Below are positions 7,621-15,356 of a stretch of DNA of 48,914 nt, piece after piece; the stretch's first letter is position 1; each line of letters begins with the position of its first letter. Under the pieces are notes generated by a model that saw only the letters and a program-made list of their open reading frames with translations, was not told the DNA's origin and made no database searches. This DNA comes from DATLXH01 sp035576005 (GTDB lineage Bacteria; Acidobacteriota; Thermoanaerobaculia; Gp7-AA8). The position numbers and the translations under genes are program-made. Location of the stretch: positions 1 to 48,914 of the forward strand of contig DATLXH010000148.1 of NCBI GenBank assembly GCA_035576005.1, written 5' to 3'.

Positions 7621-8372
7621 CCCCGGTCGGCTTGAGGCTCGTCAACGCCCCGATCGTAGAGGCTGTTATCGATATCAACTGCGACATTCCACCGGCAACC
7701 GACCTTCTGAAATTGCATGAGACAGCGAAAGAGGCGCTTCGGGCCTCATATCCAAAATCCCGCAGACAAATGGTGCAGGAGCACGAATTTCGGAAAGAGG
7801 GAGAGAAACCTCCTGAGGTCTCAGTCCGTCAAGGAATTGCTGCATTGCAGTTCCTGACGGAGGATGAGAGGCAGATTGTTCAAATCAGGCCGGACGGATT
7901 TTCATTCAATCGTCTCGCGCCTTATAAGAGCCTTGACGAGTACCTGCCAGAAATCGAACGAACCTGGGGCATTTTCAGGGACCTGACGTTTCCGGTCGAA
8001 GTGCGGAGAATCGGGCTTCGCTTCATTAACCGTATTTTGTTGCCTGCAACTGATGAAACCGTGGAACTCGATGTTTATCTGAGGGCCAGTCCCCAATTGC
8101 CCGATGTGGATCGGCTGGTCTTGGTCGGCTTTTTGAATCAGCACTCAGCCATCGAAGAGGAAACAGGAAATCGGGTTAATATCACGTTGATCATGCAGTC
8201 CCTTGAACAAGACAAGTTCCCTCTCATTTTGGATATTGATGCGTACAGTTCTGGAACGCGTCCCCCGGATCACTGGCTCGGTATACAGGACGCCATACTT
8301 TCCCTGCGAACTTTGAAGAATCGTGTTTTTGAAAGGACACTGACAGAAGAATGTCTGAACCTATTTCGATAG
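7617..8372 (+). CDS. TIGR04255 family protein
   Basis: The 251-residue product matches the sporadically distributed TIGR04255 family. It starts LRLVNAPIVEAVIDINCDIP and has QIVQIRPDGFSFNRLAPYKS, VRRIGLRFINRILLPA, a central NITLIMQSLEQ, LILDIDAYSSG, and the C-terminal LRTLKNRVFERTLTEECLNLF. Family function is not established; members occur sporadically near restriction and toxin-antitoxin genes. It overlaps the upstream small gene by four bases and the downstream gene by 22, so the set is one operon. Confidence 0.85.
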   Translation: MTPVGLRLVNAPIVEAVIDINCDIPPATDLLKLHETAKEALRASYPKSRRQMVQEHEFRKEGEKPPEVSVRQGIAALQFLTEDERQIVQIRPDGFSFNRLAPYKSLDEYLPEIERTWGIFRDLTFPVEVRRIGLRFINRILLPATDETVELDVYLRASPQLPDVDRLVLVGFLNQHSAIEEETGNRVNITLIMQSLEQDKFPLILDIDAYSSGTRPPDHWLGIQDAILSLRTLKNRVFERTLTEECLNLFR

Positions 8373-8890
8373 CAGTGGCTGGTTATGTGATGGCCCTCAA
8401 TCTTGCGATGCGAACTGGCAGCGGCGTATCGGCCGAAGCTCAGGCCGTGAGGCGTTCAGCGTGTGCACTCGTGGATTCACTCGAGAAGTCCATCACATTA
8501 TTTGGACCCAAGAGCATCGTCATTTCCGAGATTCATGATCTCGCGGCGGACTGCATCGACCCCGCATGGGATGGCGAGGAAGCTACGGCGATATACCCGA
8601 TCGTAGTGGAGCGGGCCATAAACTTCATTCGTGCACTTCCTAACGACGTCAGGTTGCCTCAGGTGGCGGCCGATCCCGACGGGGCACTCTCCCTCGATTG
8701 GATTTCCAGTCGTACCAGGGTTTTCTCCGTCAGCGTCGGATCGACGAACCGGCTGGCGTATGCCTGGATTGATGGAACGGATCGTGGTCACGCCGTGGCT
8801 CGCTTCGATGGAACCGCGATCCCGGGATTGATCATGGACGGCATCCGTCAGGTCGAGGACGGCGGGGATGTTGCTTTCAGGACTGCCTGA
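8351..8890 (+). CDS. Hypothetical protein of the TIGR04255 module
   Basis: The 179-residue product overlaps the TIGR04255 gene by 22 bases and its own end overlaps the next gene by 23. The N-terminal third (AGYVMALNLAMRTGSGVSAE) is mildly hydrophobic and helical. Residues 95-179 (PQVAADPDGALSLDWISSRT, VFSVSVGSTNRLAYAWI) read as a compact beta-rich domain typical of uncharacterised proteins found beside TIGR04255. No catalytic motif is visible. The overlaps indicate co-translation and probably a physical complex. Confidence 0.7.
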   Translation: MSEPISIAVAGYVMALNLAMRTGSGVSAEAQAVRRSACALVDSLEKSITLFGPKSIVISEIHDLAADCIDPAWDGEEATAIYPIVVERAINFIRALPNDVRLPQVAADPDGALSLDWISSRTRVFSVSVGSTNRLAYAWIDGTDRGHAVARFDGTAIPGLIMDGIRQVEDGGDVAFRTA

Positions 8891-9275
8891 TTCGGTCGGA
8901 GACGATGAGGACATCACGAGAGTTCTCAGGTCGTCTAGTCATTTCACGGCATCCTACGTAAAGGCTTCTGCGTTCATGCCCGCCAATGATGAGGCGACGT
9001 CCGTTTTCCGTCACGGAGCCGAGCCTCGCGAAGACCTCTGGCGAATCGCGAGGGAGCTCTTCGGGCCTGACGCTCGAATATACGGAGCTGCGGTTTGTAA
9101 GGTTCGCTGCATCCGCGAGCAGCGTCTCGAAGTCGTCGCTGACGAGCCGCCGCCGCGACATGCGAACATCATCGGCTGGCCTATGAATGTTGACCCTGAG
9201 ATGCAGCGAGCGCAGCAGAAGGAGCTCGCGCTGGTTATTGCGTCGAGGTCTACCTTGATGAGGACGAACGAGTAG
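8868..9275 (+). CDS. Hypothetical protein, third gene of the TIGR04255 module
   Basis: The 135-residue product has a conserved-looking core: SHFTASYVKASAFMPAND, ETS-like VFRHG, DLWRIARELFG, LEVVADEPPPRHANIIGWP, then an alanine-rich helical tail. I recognise this as an uncharacterised family with a PPxRHAxIxGWP signature, found next to the preceding genes in other genomes, but no function is established. It overlaps the preceding gene by 23 bases. It ends about 300 bases before the next cassette. Confidence 0.68.
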   Translation: MLLSGLPDSVGDDEDITRVLRSSSHFTASYVKASAFMPANDEATSVFRHGAEPREDLWRIARELFGPDARIYGAAVCKVRCIREQRLEVVADEPPPRHANIIGWPMNVDPEMQRAQQKELALVIASRSTLMRTNE

Positions 9276-9570
9276 CGTCAGGAATTGAGGAGACGCTACC
9301 GACGAAGGGCTCCCCAAGTTGGGGGTCGCGAAGCATTTCTATCTATTTGGGTCCGCGCGGAACCGGTGGAGTGGCCGGGTGGTACGCCGCGATTGGGGGG
9401 ACTTGCCTGTCCAACTTTCAGAGTCGGAGACTGATAAGGTGTTGCGTGGCGCAACCTCAATCCCGCTGTCGGCGCCACTGCTCCTCGCAGAGATGGCGGC
9501 CGTTCCTTGGTACTCGGTCGTGAACAGATAGAATCAATTCTCCGATTGCTCGCTCGTCCTGAGGTAATGA
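9276..9570 (+). promoter_or_regulatory. Upstream region of the BREX-ATPase/helicase cassette
   Basis: No gene is supported in this interval. A perfect hairpin GTTGCG-TGG-CGCAAC (9441-9455) and a ribosome-binding site (GAGG at 9561-9564) for the gene at 9571 are visible. The hairpin could be an operator for the cassette or part of its leader. No convincing -35/-10 pair was found. Confidence 0.35.
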
Positions 9571-10380
9571 ATGTCTACTGATCAGAAACAAACTCTCGAA
9601 GGCTGGCTGGCTCAGACCGAAACTGCCGTTGATGGACTTCTGAAGACGGCCGCAGCTTCCGTCTCCGCGCTCAAACGGCTGCAGAAGGCGTCGCGAGTAG
9701 GCGACCTCCGCGAGCTTAAGCGGGCCCTCTCGACATCTGACGACGTCATCAGCGCTCTTCGCATTCAATACCAAAGCGCGAAGAGGGAGGCCGAGACATT
9801 TGACGACGAAACCTTTCTTGCGTCTCAAGACTTCGTCAAAGAGTTGAAGGGCGCGTGTGACCGAGCTGGTGTGAAACTGTACGAGCAGGACGACCGGCTG
9901 TTCTGCTATCCCTCCGTTGTGCGGATCTACCCCGCCGATAAGAGCATCGGCCTCGGCAAAACAAAAAGCAGAGCCATTCGCCCCACGCGCGTGGCCAAAG
10001 AGCTCGCCGCGGCGCAGAATCAGCCACCCAATTTCAAAGCCGACGCTTTTCTCGAAGCGTTGTTCAACGCTTTTTCCTATGTATCGGGGTCGCGCACGAC
10101 CGAACCTGTATCAGGACGTGTAATCCCGCTGGCCGAAATCTACGAGATCATGACACTCCTGCCCGGGCAATCCAAGGAGTACTCTCAGATCGAATTCACG
10201 CGAGATATCTACTCCCTCGATAAGAGCGGACGGGACAGGACGAAGAAGGATTGGCGAGTCAGTTTTCCAGCGAGCACGGGCACGAAATCAGCGGGGAAAA
10301 TGCTCCAAATCGTTACGGAAAAAGGCGAAGAGAAGAAGTACTACGGCTTGTCATTCACGGCTCCGACGGGGGTGAAATAG
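9571..10380 (+). CDS. Coiled-coil protein, first gene of BREX-ATPase/helicase cassette
   Basis: The 269-residue product is preceded by a GAGG site. Residues about 5-100 are charged and helical (TLEGWLAQTETAVDGLLKTA, LRELKRALSTSDDVISAL), a probable coiled coil. Then comes a conserved-looking stretch FVKELKGACDRAGVKLYEQD, LFCYPSVVRIYPAD, and a C-terminal globular part (IYEIMTLLPGQSKEYSQIEF, RDIYSLDKSG). No nuclease, methylase or nucleotide motif is visible. Its stop codon overlaps the next GTG by one base. It probably acts as a scaffold or adaptor for the two P-loop-type proteins that follow; that is inference. Confidence 0.72.
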   Translation: MSTDQKQTLEGWLAQTETAVDGLLKTAAASVSALKRLQKASRVGDLRELKRALSTSDDVISALRIQYQSAKREAETFDDETFLASQDFVKELKGACDRAGVKLYEQDDRLFCYPSVVRIYPADKSIGLGKTKSRAIRPTRVAKELAAAQNQPPNFKADAFLEALFNAFSYVSGSRTTEPVSGRVIPLAEIYEIMTLLPGQSKEYSQIEFTRDIYSLDKSGRDRTKKDWRVSFPASTGTKSAGKMLQIVTEKGEEKKYYGLSFTAPTGVK

Positions 10381-11330
10381 TGGCGATCTCATTTGACAAG
10401 TGGTTTCCGCTGATTCGGGAGGAGTATCTAAAAGGGTTTATCGCATCGGGAGGGGCCGCGGTCAAATTCGTGGTCGCAGACGAAGAAGGTAGGCAGACCG
10501 TCGGTCGCGAACTGCGGCGTGAAGCTGAGGACGTAGGCTTCATCGTCTGCGAGGTTGATGCGAAGCGGACAAAGATTCACATGATCGACAAGCTTTTCCA
10601 TGAAGTCGCACGACAGATCAACTGGGATGAATTGGCGTACCGCTTCGTGCGCCAGTTGTTCATAGAGAACCGATATGAGATTCCAGCAGAACGCAAAGAG
10701 TTCGACCTGATGACCATCGCTGAACTAAATCTCGCCGAACCTAAACTGCTGCAGAAGAACCTTCAAGGATGGCTGACCGGACGTCTATTTCGCGACTTTG
10801 AAATGAGCCAGGAATTCAGGATGGCCATGATGCAGCTTTGCATCGCTCAGACGGGAAGTCACGATGCGACCCCCTTTCTCAGCGACTCAATTAAAGATTG
10901 GTTGCAAGGGAATCTACGGCTCGTTTCAGGCGTGAAAGAAGCCCTGATATTTCAGAAGATCAACCGTCACAATGCGCGGAACGTCCTGCTCTCCCTTGCC
11001 CATTGGCTCCGGAAAGTTGGGATGAATGGTCTCGTGCTGATTCTCGACGTCTCCCAATACTTGAACACCACCCGCGCGGTGGAAGGCGAGGTAGTTGATC
11101 TTTATTACAGCGTCCCTGCCACCCTTGATGCTTACGAAGTTCTGCGGCAATTCATCGATGCTACAGATGAGCTCGAGGGCGTGTTCATTTGTGTGCTCAC
11201 ATCGGTGAACTTCGTGTCCGATGAGAAACGCGGAGTCAATCGCTACGACGCTCTTCGTCTGAGAATTACCAACGAGGTCCGCGACCGCATTCGAGAGAAT
11301 CCTTTCGCTCCGCTCGTTCGCTCTCAATAG
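10380..11330 (+). CDS. BREX-type P-loop relative with degenerate Walker A
   Basis: The 316-residue product starts at a GTG that overlaps the preceding stop codon. It resembles the DUF2791/BREX ATPase family: FDKWFPLIREEYLKGFIASG, then VKFVVADEEGRQTVGREL where a GxxGxGK[ST] loop would be expected (about residues 29-45), VCEVDAKRTKIHMIDKLFHE, and LVLILDVSQYL at 218-228 in place of an hhhhDE Walker B. The Walker A Gly-Lys-Ser/Thr and the Walker B Glu are both missing, so it probably does not hydrolyse ATP and may be a regulatory partner of the intact ATPase encoded next. The C-terminus ends RENPFAPLVRSQ. Confidence 0.72.
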   Translation: MAISFDKWFPLIREEYLKGFIASGGAAVKFVVADEEGRQTVGRELRREAEDVGFIVCEVDAKRTKIHMIDKLFHEVARQINWDELAYRFVRQLFIENRYEIPAERKEFDLMTIAELNLAEPKLLQKNLQGWLTGRLFRDFEMSQEFRMAMMQLCIAQTGSHDATPFLSDSIKDWLQGNLRLVSGVKEALIFQKINRHNARNVLLSLAHWLRKVGMNGLVLILDVSQYLNTTRAVEGEVVDLYYSVPATLDAYEVLRQFIDATDELEGVFICVLTSVNFVSDEKRGVNRYDALRLRITNEVRDRIRENPFAPLVRSQ

Positions 11331-11352
11331 CCTCAGCTCAAAGGGAGGATAC

Positions 11353-12621
11353 TTGGCTGATCAGATGACATCCCGGCGTGCTATTGAAGCGCTCCGTTCC
11401 GGTGTGCCTAATCGTGACGCTGTCACAGCGCTCGGTTGTATGCAACCAGACATCGAGACGAAGTTTCGAACCATGCTCGACCAGGTATCCGGAAGTTTGT
11501 CCGCGGGAACTGGAGTCGACGGATTATTGGTCGCGGGGGAGTTCGGGTCTGGAAAGTCGCACCTGCTCGAGTATCTGCAACATGTATCCCTCTCCTCCAA
11601 CTTTGTCTGCAGCAAGGTTGTCATCAGCAAAGAGACCCCGCTGTACGATCCGCGAAAATTGTTCATCGCTGCTGTTGAAGGAGCGGCGGTGCCCGGCAGG
11701 CGTGGTCAGGCGCTTACCGAGATCACGACCAAACTCAACTTCAATAGCCCTCGCTACGCCGAGTTCTATCAATGGGTGAATCAGGGCCTGGGCAAAGATC
11801 TGAACAAAGTCTTTGCCGCGACATTGTTCCTTTTCGAGCGGCTCAAGCATGAGCACGAGCTGATGAACAAGATCACTCGTTTCTGGGCGGGCGGCAAGAT
11901 CAGCATGAGCGAAGTGAAGCGCTATCTTCGGCTTTGCGGCCAGGGCGCAACATATAAGTTGGAGAAGTGGACGCCGCGCGATATTGCGCATGATCGATTC
12001 ACTTTTGTCTCGAGACTCATGGTGGCGGCCGGCTACACGGGCTGGGTTCTGTTGATCGACGAGGTCGAGTTGATCGGCCGTTATTCGTTCACGCAGCGTG
12101 CGAGGTCGTACGCCGAGTTAGCCAGACTGATGGGACGGTTTGACTCGCGGATTCCAGGACTTATCACCGTTATGGCAATCACGAACGACTTCGACAGTGC
12201 CGTGCTTGAAGAAAAGAATGACCTGGAAAAGATTCCAGGAAAGCTCCGCGGCCGCGCCGCGGATGGAGATCTCTTACTCGCCGGCGAAGCAGAGATGGGC
12301 ATGAAGATCATCCAGAAAGAGCGGCAAGCATTGCGCCCCCCTGACGCGGAAGACCGACTCGCTACCCATAACGCTGTGCGTGACATCTACACAAGTGCCT
12401 ATGCGTGGAATGCCCCGGATGTGATGGATTCAGGCGCAACGACCAGCACCCGCATGAGGGAGTACGTAAAACGCTGGATCACAGAATGGGACCTGACTCG
12501 GCTTGACCCATCGTACAAGCCAAATATCTCAGCCGACACCCTGGCTCCGAGTTACGGTGAGGACAAGAACCTGGAGATCGCTACCGAAGAGGCTGGCGGC
12601 GATGAAGGTGATGGCGAGTAG
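11353..12621 (+). CDS. BREX-type ATP-binding protein (DUF2791/BrxD-like)
   Basis: The 422-residue product starts at TTG 11353, five bases after a strong GGGAGG site. Walker A GEFGSGKS lies at residues 62-69 and Walker B VLLIDEVE at 231-238. ITVMAITNDFDSAV provides a sensor-like strand, and RGRAADGDLL could hold an arginine finger. The opening RRAIEALRSGVPNRDAVTAL is typical of BREX ATP-binding proteins. BREX ATPases power phage recognition or exclusion complexes. The acidic tail (EEAGGDEGDGE) is unusual. It sits between a degenerate relative and an SNF2 helicase, with no gap to the helicase gene. Confidence 0.85.
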   Translation: MADQMTSRRAIEALRSGVPNRDAVTALGCMQPDIETKFRTMLDQVSGSLSAGTGVDGLLVAGEFGSGKSHLLEYLQHVSLSSNFVCSKVVISKETPLYDPRKLFIAAVEGAAVPGRRGQALTEITTKLNFNSPRYAEFYQWVNQGLGKDLNKVFAATLFLFERLKHEHELMNKITRFWAGGKISMSEVKRYLRLCGQGATYKLEKWTPRDIAHDRFTFVSRLMVAAGYTGWVLLIDEVELIGRYSFTQRARSYAELARLMGRFDSRIPGLITVMAITNDFDSAVLEEKNDLEKIPGKLRGRAADGDLLLAGEAEMGMKIIQKERQALRPPDAEDRLATHNAVRDIYTSAYAWNAPDVMDSGATTSTRMREYVKRWITEWDLTRLDPSYKPNISADTLAPSYGEDKNLEIATEEAGGDEGDGE

Positions 12622-14046
12622 TTGACCTTCGTCCCCTTCGAGGACCAACCTCTCGATCCATCGGGCCTCGATTGGCCAGCTCCGCTTTTCGAATACCAGC
12701 TGTCTGGCGTTCGCGCCCTCCTTTCCAATCCAGCCCTTCTTCTAGCAGACGATATGGGCCTCGGCAAGACCGTCCAGGCGATCGCCGCTTTGAGAATCCT
12801 TTACGCGCAACAGAAGCTCAGTAAGGCCCTCATCGTTGTTCCGTCATCACTGATAGTCCAGTGGCGCAAAGAGATCAAGCACTGGGCCCCGGAGTTACGC
12901 ATTTCCACGGTCCGTGGCTCGGTCGCTGACCGTTCGTGGCAATGGGATGCACCGGCGCAGATTTACATTGTTGGCTATGAGACTTTGAGATCGGATTTCA
13001 CCAGTAACCCACAGTCGCCGCCCCGTCGGACTATTTGGGATGTCGTGATCCTCGATGAGGCGCAGAAGATCAAGAACCGCGACGTCGAGGTCAGCAGCAA
13101 GTGCAAACAGCTGTTCCGTCGGCGCTCATGGGCTCTTACGGGGACTCCACTCGAAAATAAAGCGGATGACCTCTGTTCGATCCTCGAGTTCGTGGCGCCT
13201 TTGGCCGAGGCGGAGCGACCCAGGCGTCTCGAATGGAATGATCAGACGAGAAGTCGTCATCGCAACCTTCAACTCCGGCGACGCAAGGCCGAGGTGCTTC
13301 CCCAGTTACCGCCCAAGGTTACAAGCAAGGTGACTCTAACGCTCGAAGGCTCGCAACGAGCGAGCTATGACCGTGCAGAGAAAGAAGGAGTGCTGGAGCT
13401 AAAACAGAAAGGCGAGACCGTACGCATCCAGAACGTCCTCGAACTGATCATTCGACTCAAGCAGATCTGCAACTTCTGCCCAACCAGCGGCAAGTCGGCC
13501 AAGTTGACAGACGTGCGCGAGCGTCTCTCCACCCTTCGAGCTCAGGGCCATCGCGCGCTGATCTTCTCGCAATTCACCGACCTGCGTTTCGGTGTTCGAG
13601 CGATTGCAGCGGCGATTGAGACAGAGATGCCGTTGATTTACACCGGAGATATGGGACCGAAGCGCGATGCGGTCATCAAGGAATTCAAAGAGGATGAGAC
13701 ACGCCGTGTCCTCATCCTTTCGTTAAAGGCTGGTGGACAGGGCCTTAACTTACAGGAGGCTTCCTACGTCTTTCATTTTGACCGCTGGTGGAATCCGGCA
13801 ATCGAAAACCAGGCCGATGCGCGAAGTCATCGGTTGGGTCAGCAGCACCCGGTGAACGTGTACAAGTATGTTTGCGAAGGAACAATCGAGGAGCGGATCG
13901 ATGAGCTTCTCGCTAAGAAACAGGAGCTCTTCGATGAGTTGGTCGACGACGTCTCAATGGACCTTCGCACCAGTTTGACGGGCGAGCAGCTGTTCGGTCT
14001 TTTCGGCCTCAAACCGCCTGCGGCAGAGGAGCGCCTCAGTAAGTAG
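12622..14046 (+). CDS. SNF2-family DEAD/DEAH-box helicase
   Basis: The 474-residue product begins at TTG 12622, immediately after the preceding stop. Motif I DDMGLGKT is at residues 43-50, motif II DEAQ at 145-148, motif III LTGTPLENKADDL follows, and the C-terminal RecA lobe has LSLKAGGQGLNLQEASYV, DRWWNPAIENQADARSHR and LGQQHPVNVYKYV (motifs V and VI). This is a compact SNF2 core without the SWIM or bromo extensions of larger relatives. SNF2 translocases move along duplex DNA, a common engine in bacterial defence systems such as DISARM and BREX variants. It is co-transcribed with the three genes before it. Confidence 0.92.
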   Translation: MTFVPFEDQPLDPSGLDWPAPLFEYQLSGVRALLSNPALLLADDMGLGKTVQAIAALRILYAQQKLSKALIVVPSSLIVQWRKEIKHWAPELRISTVRGSVADRSWQWDAPAQIYIVGYETLRSDFTSNPQSPPRRTIWDVVILDEAQKIKNRDVEVSSKCKQLFRRRSWALTGTPLENKADDLCSILEFVAPLAEAERPRRLEWNDQTRSRHRNLQLRRRKAEVLPQLPPKVTSKVTLTLEGSQRASYDRAEKEGVLELKQKGETVRIQNVLELIIRLKQICNFCPTSGKSAKLTDVRERLSTLRAQGHRALIFSQFTDLRFGVRAIAAAIETEMPLIYTGDMGPKRDAVIKEFKEDETRRVLILSLKAGGQGLNLQEASYVFHFDRWWNPAIENQADARSHRLGQQHPVNVYKYVCEGTIEERIDELLAKKQELFDELVDDVSMDLRTSLTGEQLFGLFGLKPPAAEERLSK

Positions 14047-14170
14047 TGGCGCTCACGATCGCGCGTCCAACGTTTCGATGTCACTGTTGTCGTCACCGTC
14101 TAAGATCCTGCCGAAATCACAGGGCATAATGCCGCGACCGAGTCCGGCCAGCATGAGTCTGGAAAAACCT

Positions 14171-14315
14171 ATGACCAAACCTTCTGCAGTTTCTCCCCGC
14201 GTTGGCGCAGTCGCCAACGTGCGAAATCGTCGCGGCATCATCACCGCCGTCGACGAGTTCGACGCCGCTCCCGAAGGGGCGCTTCCATCTCGTCACAGTC
14301 GCACCGATCCTTGTA
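14171..14315 (+). pseudogene. 5' remnant of a fifth cassette gene
   Basis: An ATG at 14171 opens MTKPSAVSPRVGAVANVRNR then RGIITAVDEFDAAPEG. With one extra G removed near 14276 the frame continues GRFHLVTV. This reads like the beta-strand-rich N-terminus of a large helicase or DISARM-like protein. Homology-like sequence stops near 14310, just before the convergent AbiEii end at 14355. Upstream in-frame ATGs at 14078 and 14153 are alternative starts. It appears to be the surviving 5' end of a gene cut off when the AbiE module arrived. The identity of the parent family is tentative. Confidence 0.5.
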
Positions 14316-14354
14316 CTTCAGATAAACCTTGAAATCGCCGCACCTTTCCGCTCA

Positions 14355-15270
14355 TTACCACGGGCCTCCCGGCGGCCATTTTCCTTTCAGTGATCTCCCC
14401 TGGCGCAGATCCTCGAGAATCGGTATGAGAAACAGACGAATGACGCGGAGGATCTCTTTCCCATTCTCCGCTGAGGCCGCGAGGCCTGACCGCCGAGCGA
14501 ACGCTCGCACCTGCGCCGGTCGGAACGGAGAATCCCAATAGTTGTCCGTCAGCCCGATCGGATCATCGTCAGGTATCGGACTACTCCGGCGCGAGAGCGT
14601 CGAACGCACGGCCTCGGTAAGAATCTTACGGTCGAACTCGAAGTTCTCCGCGAACCAGCGAAGATCGAAAAAAATCCTTGATGCGGCTGTTGCGCTCGCC
14701 GAGGACCAGCGTTGCCTCCAGCTTCTCGGCGATCACAGTCTCCGGCGCATACGCGAGAATCTGCGGCTCGACAGAGCCGAGAAGCGTTGCATACCGTCGC
14801 ACCTGAGGCAGCGGAAAGACGATGTCTCCGACGCCAATGTCCACCTGAAGCCTGATTCGCGCACGGTCGCAGAGAACAAACATCCTGACCCGCGTCCCAA
14901 CATACTCTTCCTCGGCACGGATGGGTTCGAGCCGTATAGAAGTGACATCGAAGACGAGGCCGTCGGCTTCCACTGGCGTGGTACAAATCATTTCGAAGTC
15001 TCGCCGGATCGCTTCCGCCGTTCCGTCACCGCGGCGAAGCAGATCGAGATCACGCGTCGAACGATATGGTTGTTCCGACCAGACTCGAAGGAGCATGGCG
15101 CCCTTGAGGACAAACCGTTCTCTCGCTGCAGACGATCCGAGGCGAAAAAGAAAACGCTCGCAAACATAGGCGATGAGCATCGTCTGATAGTCGTCTCCAG
15201 TCCTTTTCGACTGGTTCAGGAGACGGTTCATCACCGAGGCCGCAACGTTCGCTGGTTCCTTCTTAGTCAT
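14355..15270 (-). pseudogene. abiEii: AbiEii nucleotidyltransferase toxin (frameshifted at a 7-A run)
   Basis: Starting MTKKEPANVAASVMNRLLNQ, the product shows the DUF1814 nucleotidyltransferase motifs FVLKGAMLLR (about 53-62) and STRDLDLL (71-78), a basic/acidic ETVIAEKLEATLVLGERNSR, then KDFF. A run of seven A on the plus strand (about 14668-14674), where six would keep frame, shifts it; in the next frame it continues DLRWFAENFEFDRK and ends KGKWPPGGPW at 14355. The full read-through protein would be about 305 residues, normal for AbiEii. AbiEii-type toxins modify RNA by nucleotide transfer. The ATG overlaps the abiEi stop codon (ATGA). Confidence 0.85.
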
Positions 15271-15356
15271 GCGATCGAGTCCAGGTACGGTTGCATGACA
15301 CGGCTGACGCGGCAGATACGAGCGAAGCGCGCAAGCGCGTTCGCACCGCCGCGATG
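15224..15356 (-). repeat. AbiE junction segment duplicated at 16939-17071
   Basis: This 133-bp stretch covers the last 28 codons of abiEi and the first 15 of abiEii. It aligns without gaps to 16939-17071. I count seven differences, all synonymous in both reading frames. Confidence 0.85.

Noticed and set aside
9319..9531. 70-codon frame upstream of the BREX-type cassette
   Set aside because: No ribosome-binding site, no family resemblance, and it spans the hairpin at 9441; more likely leader DNA.
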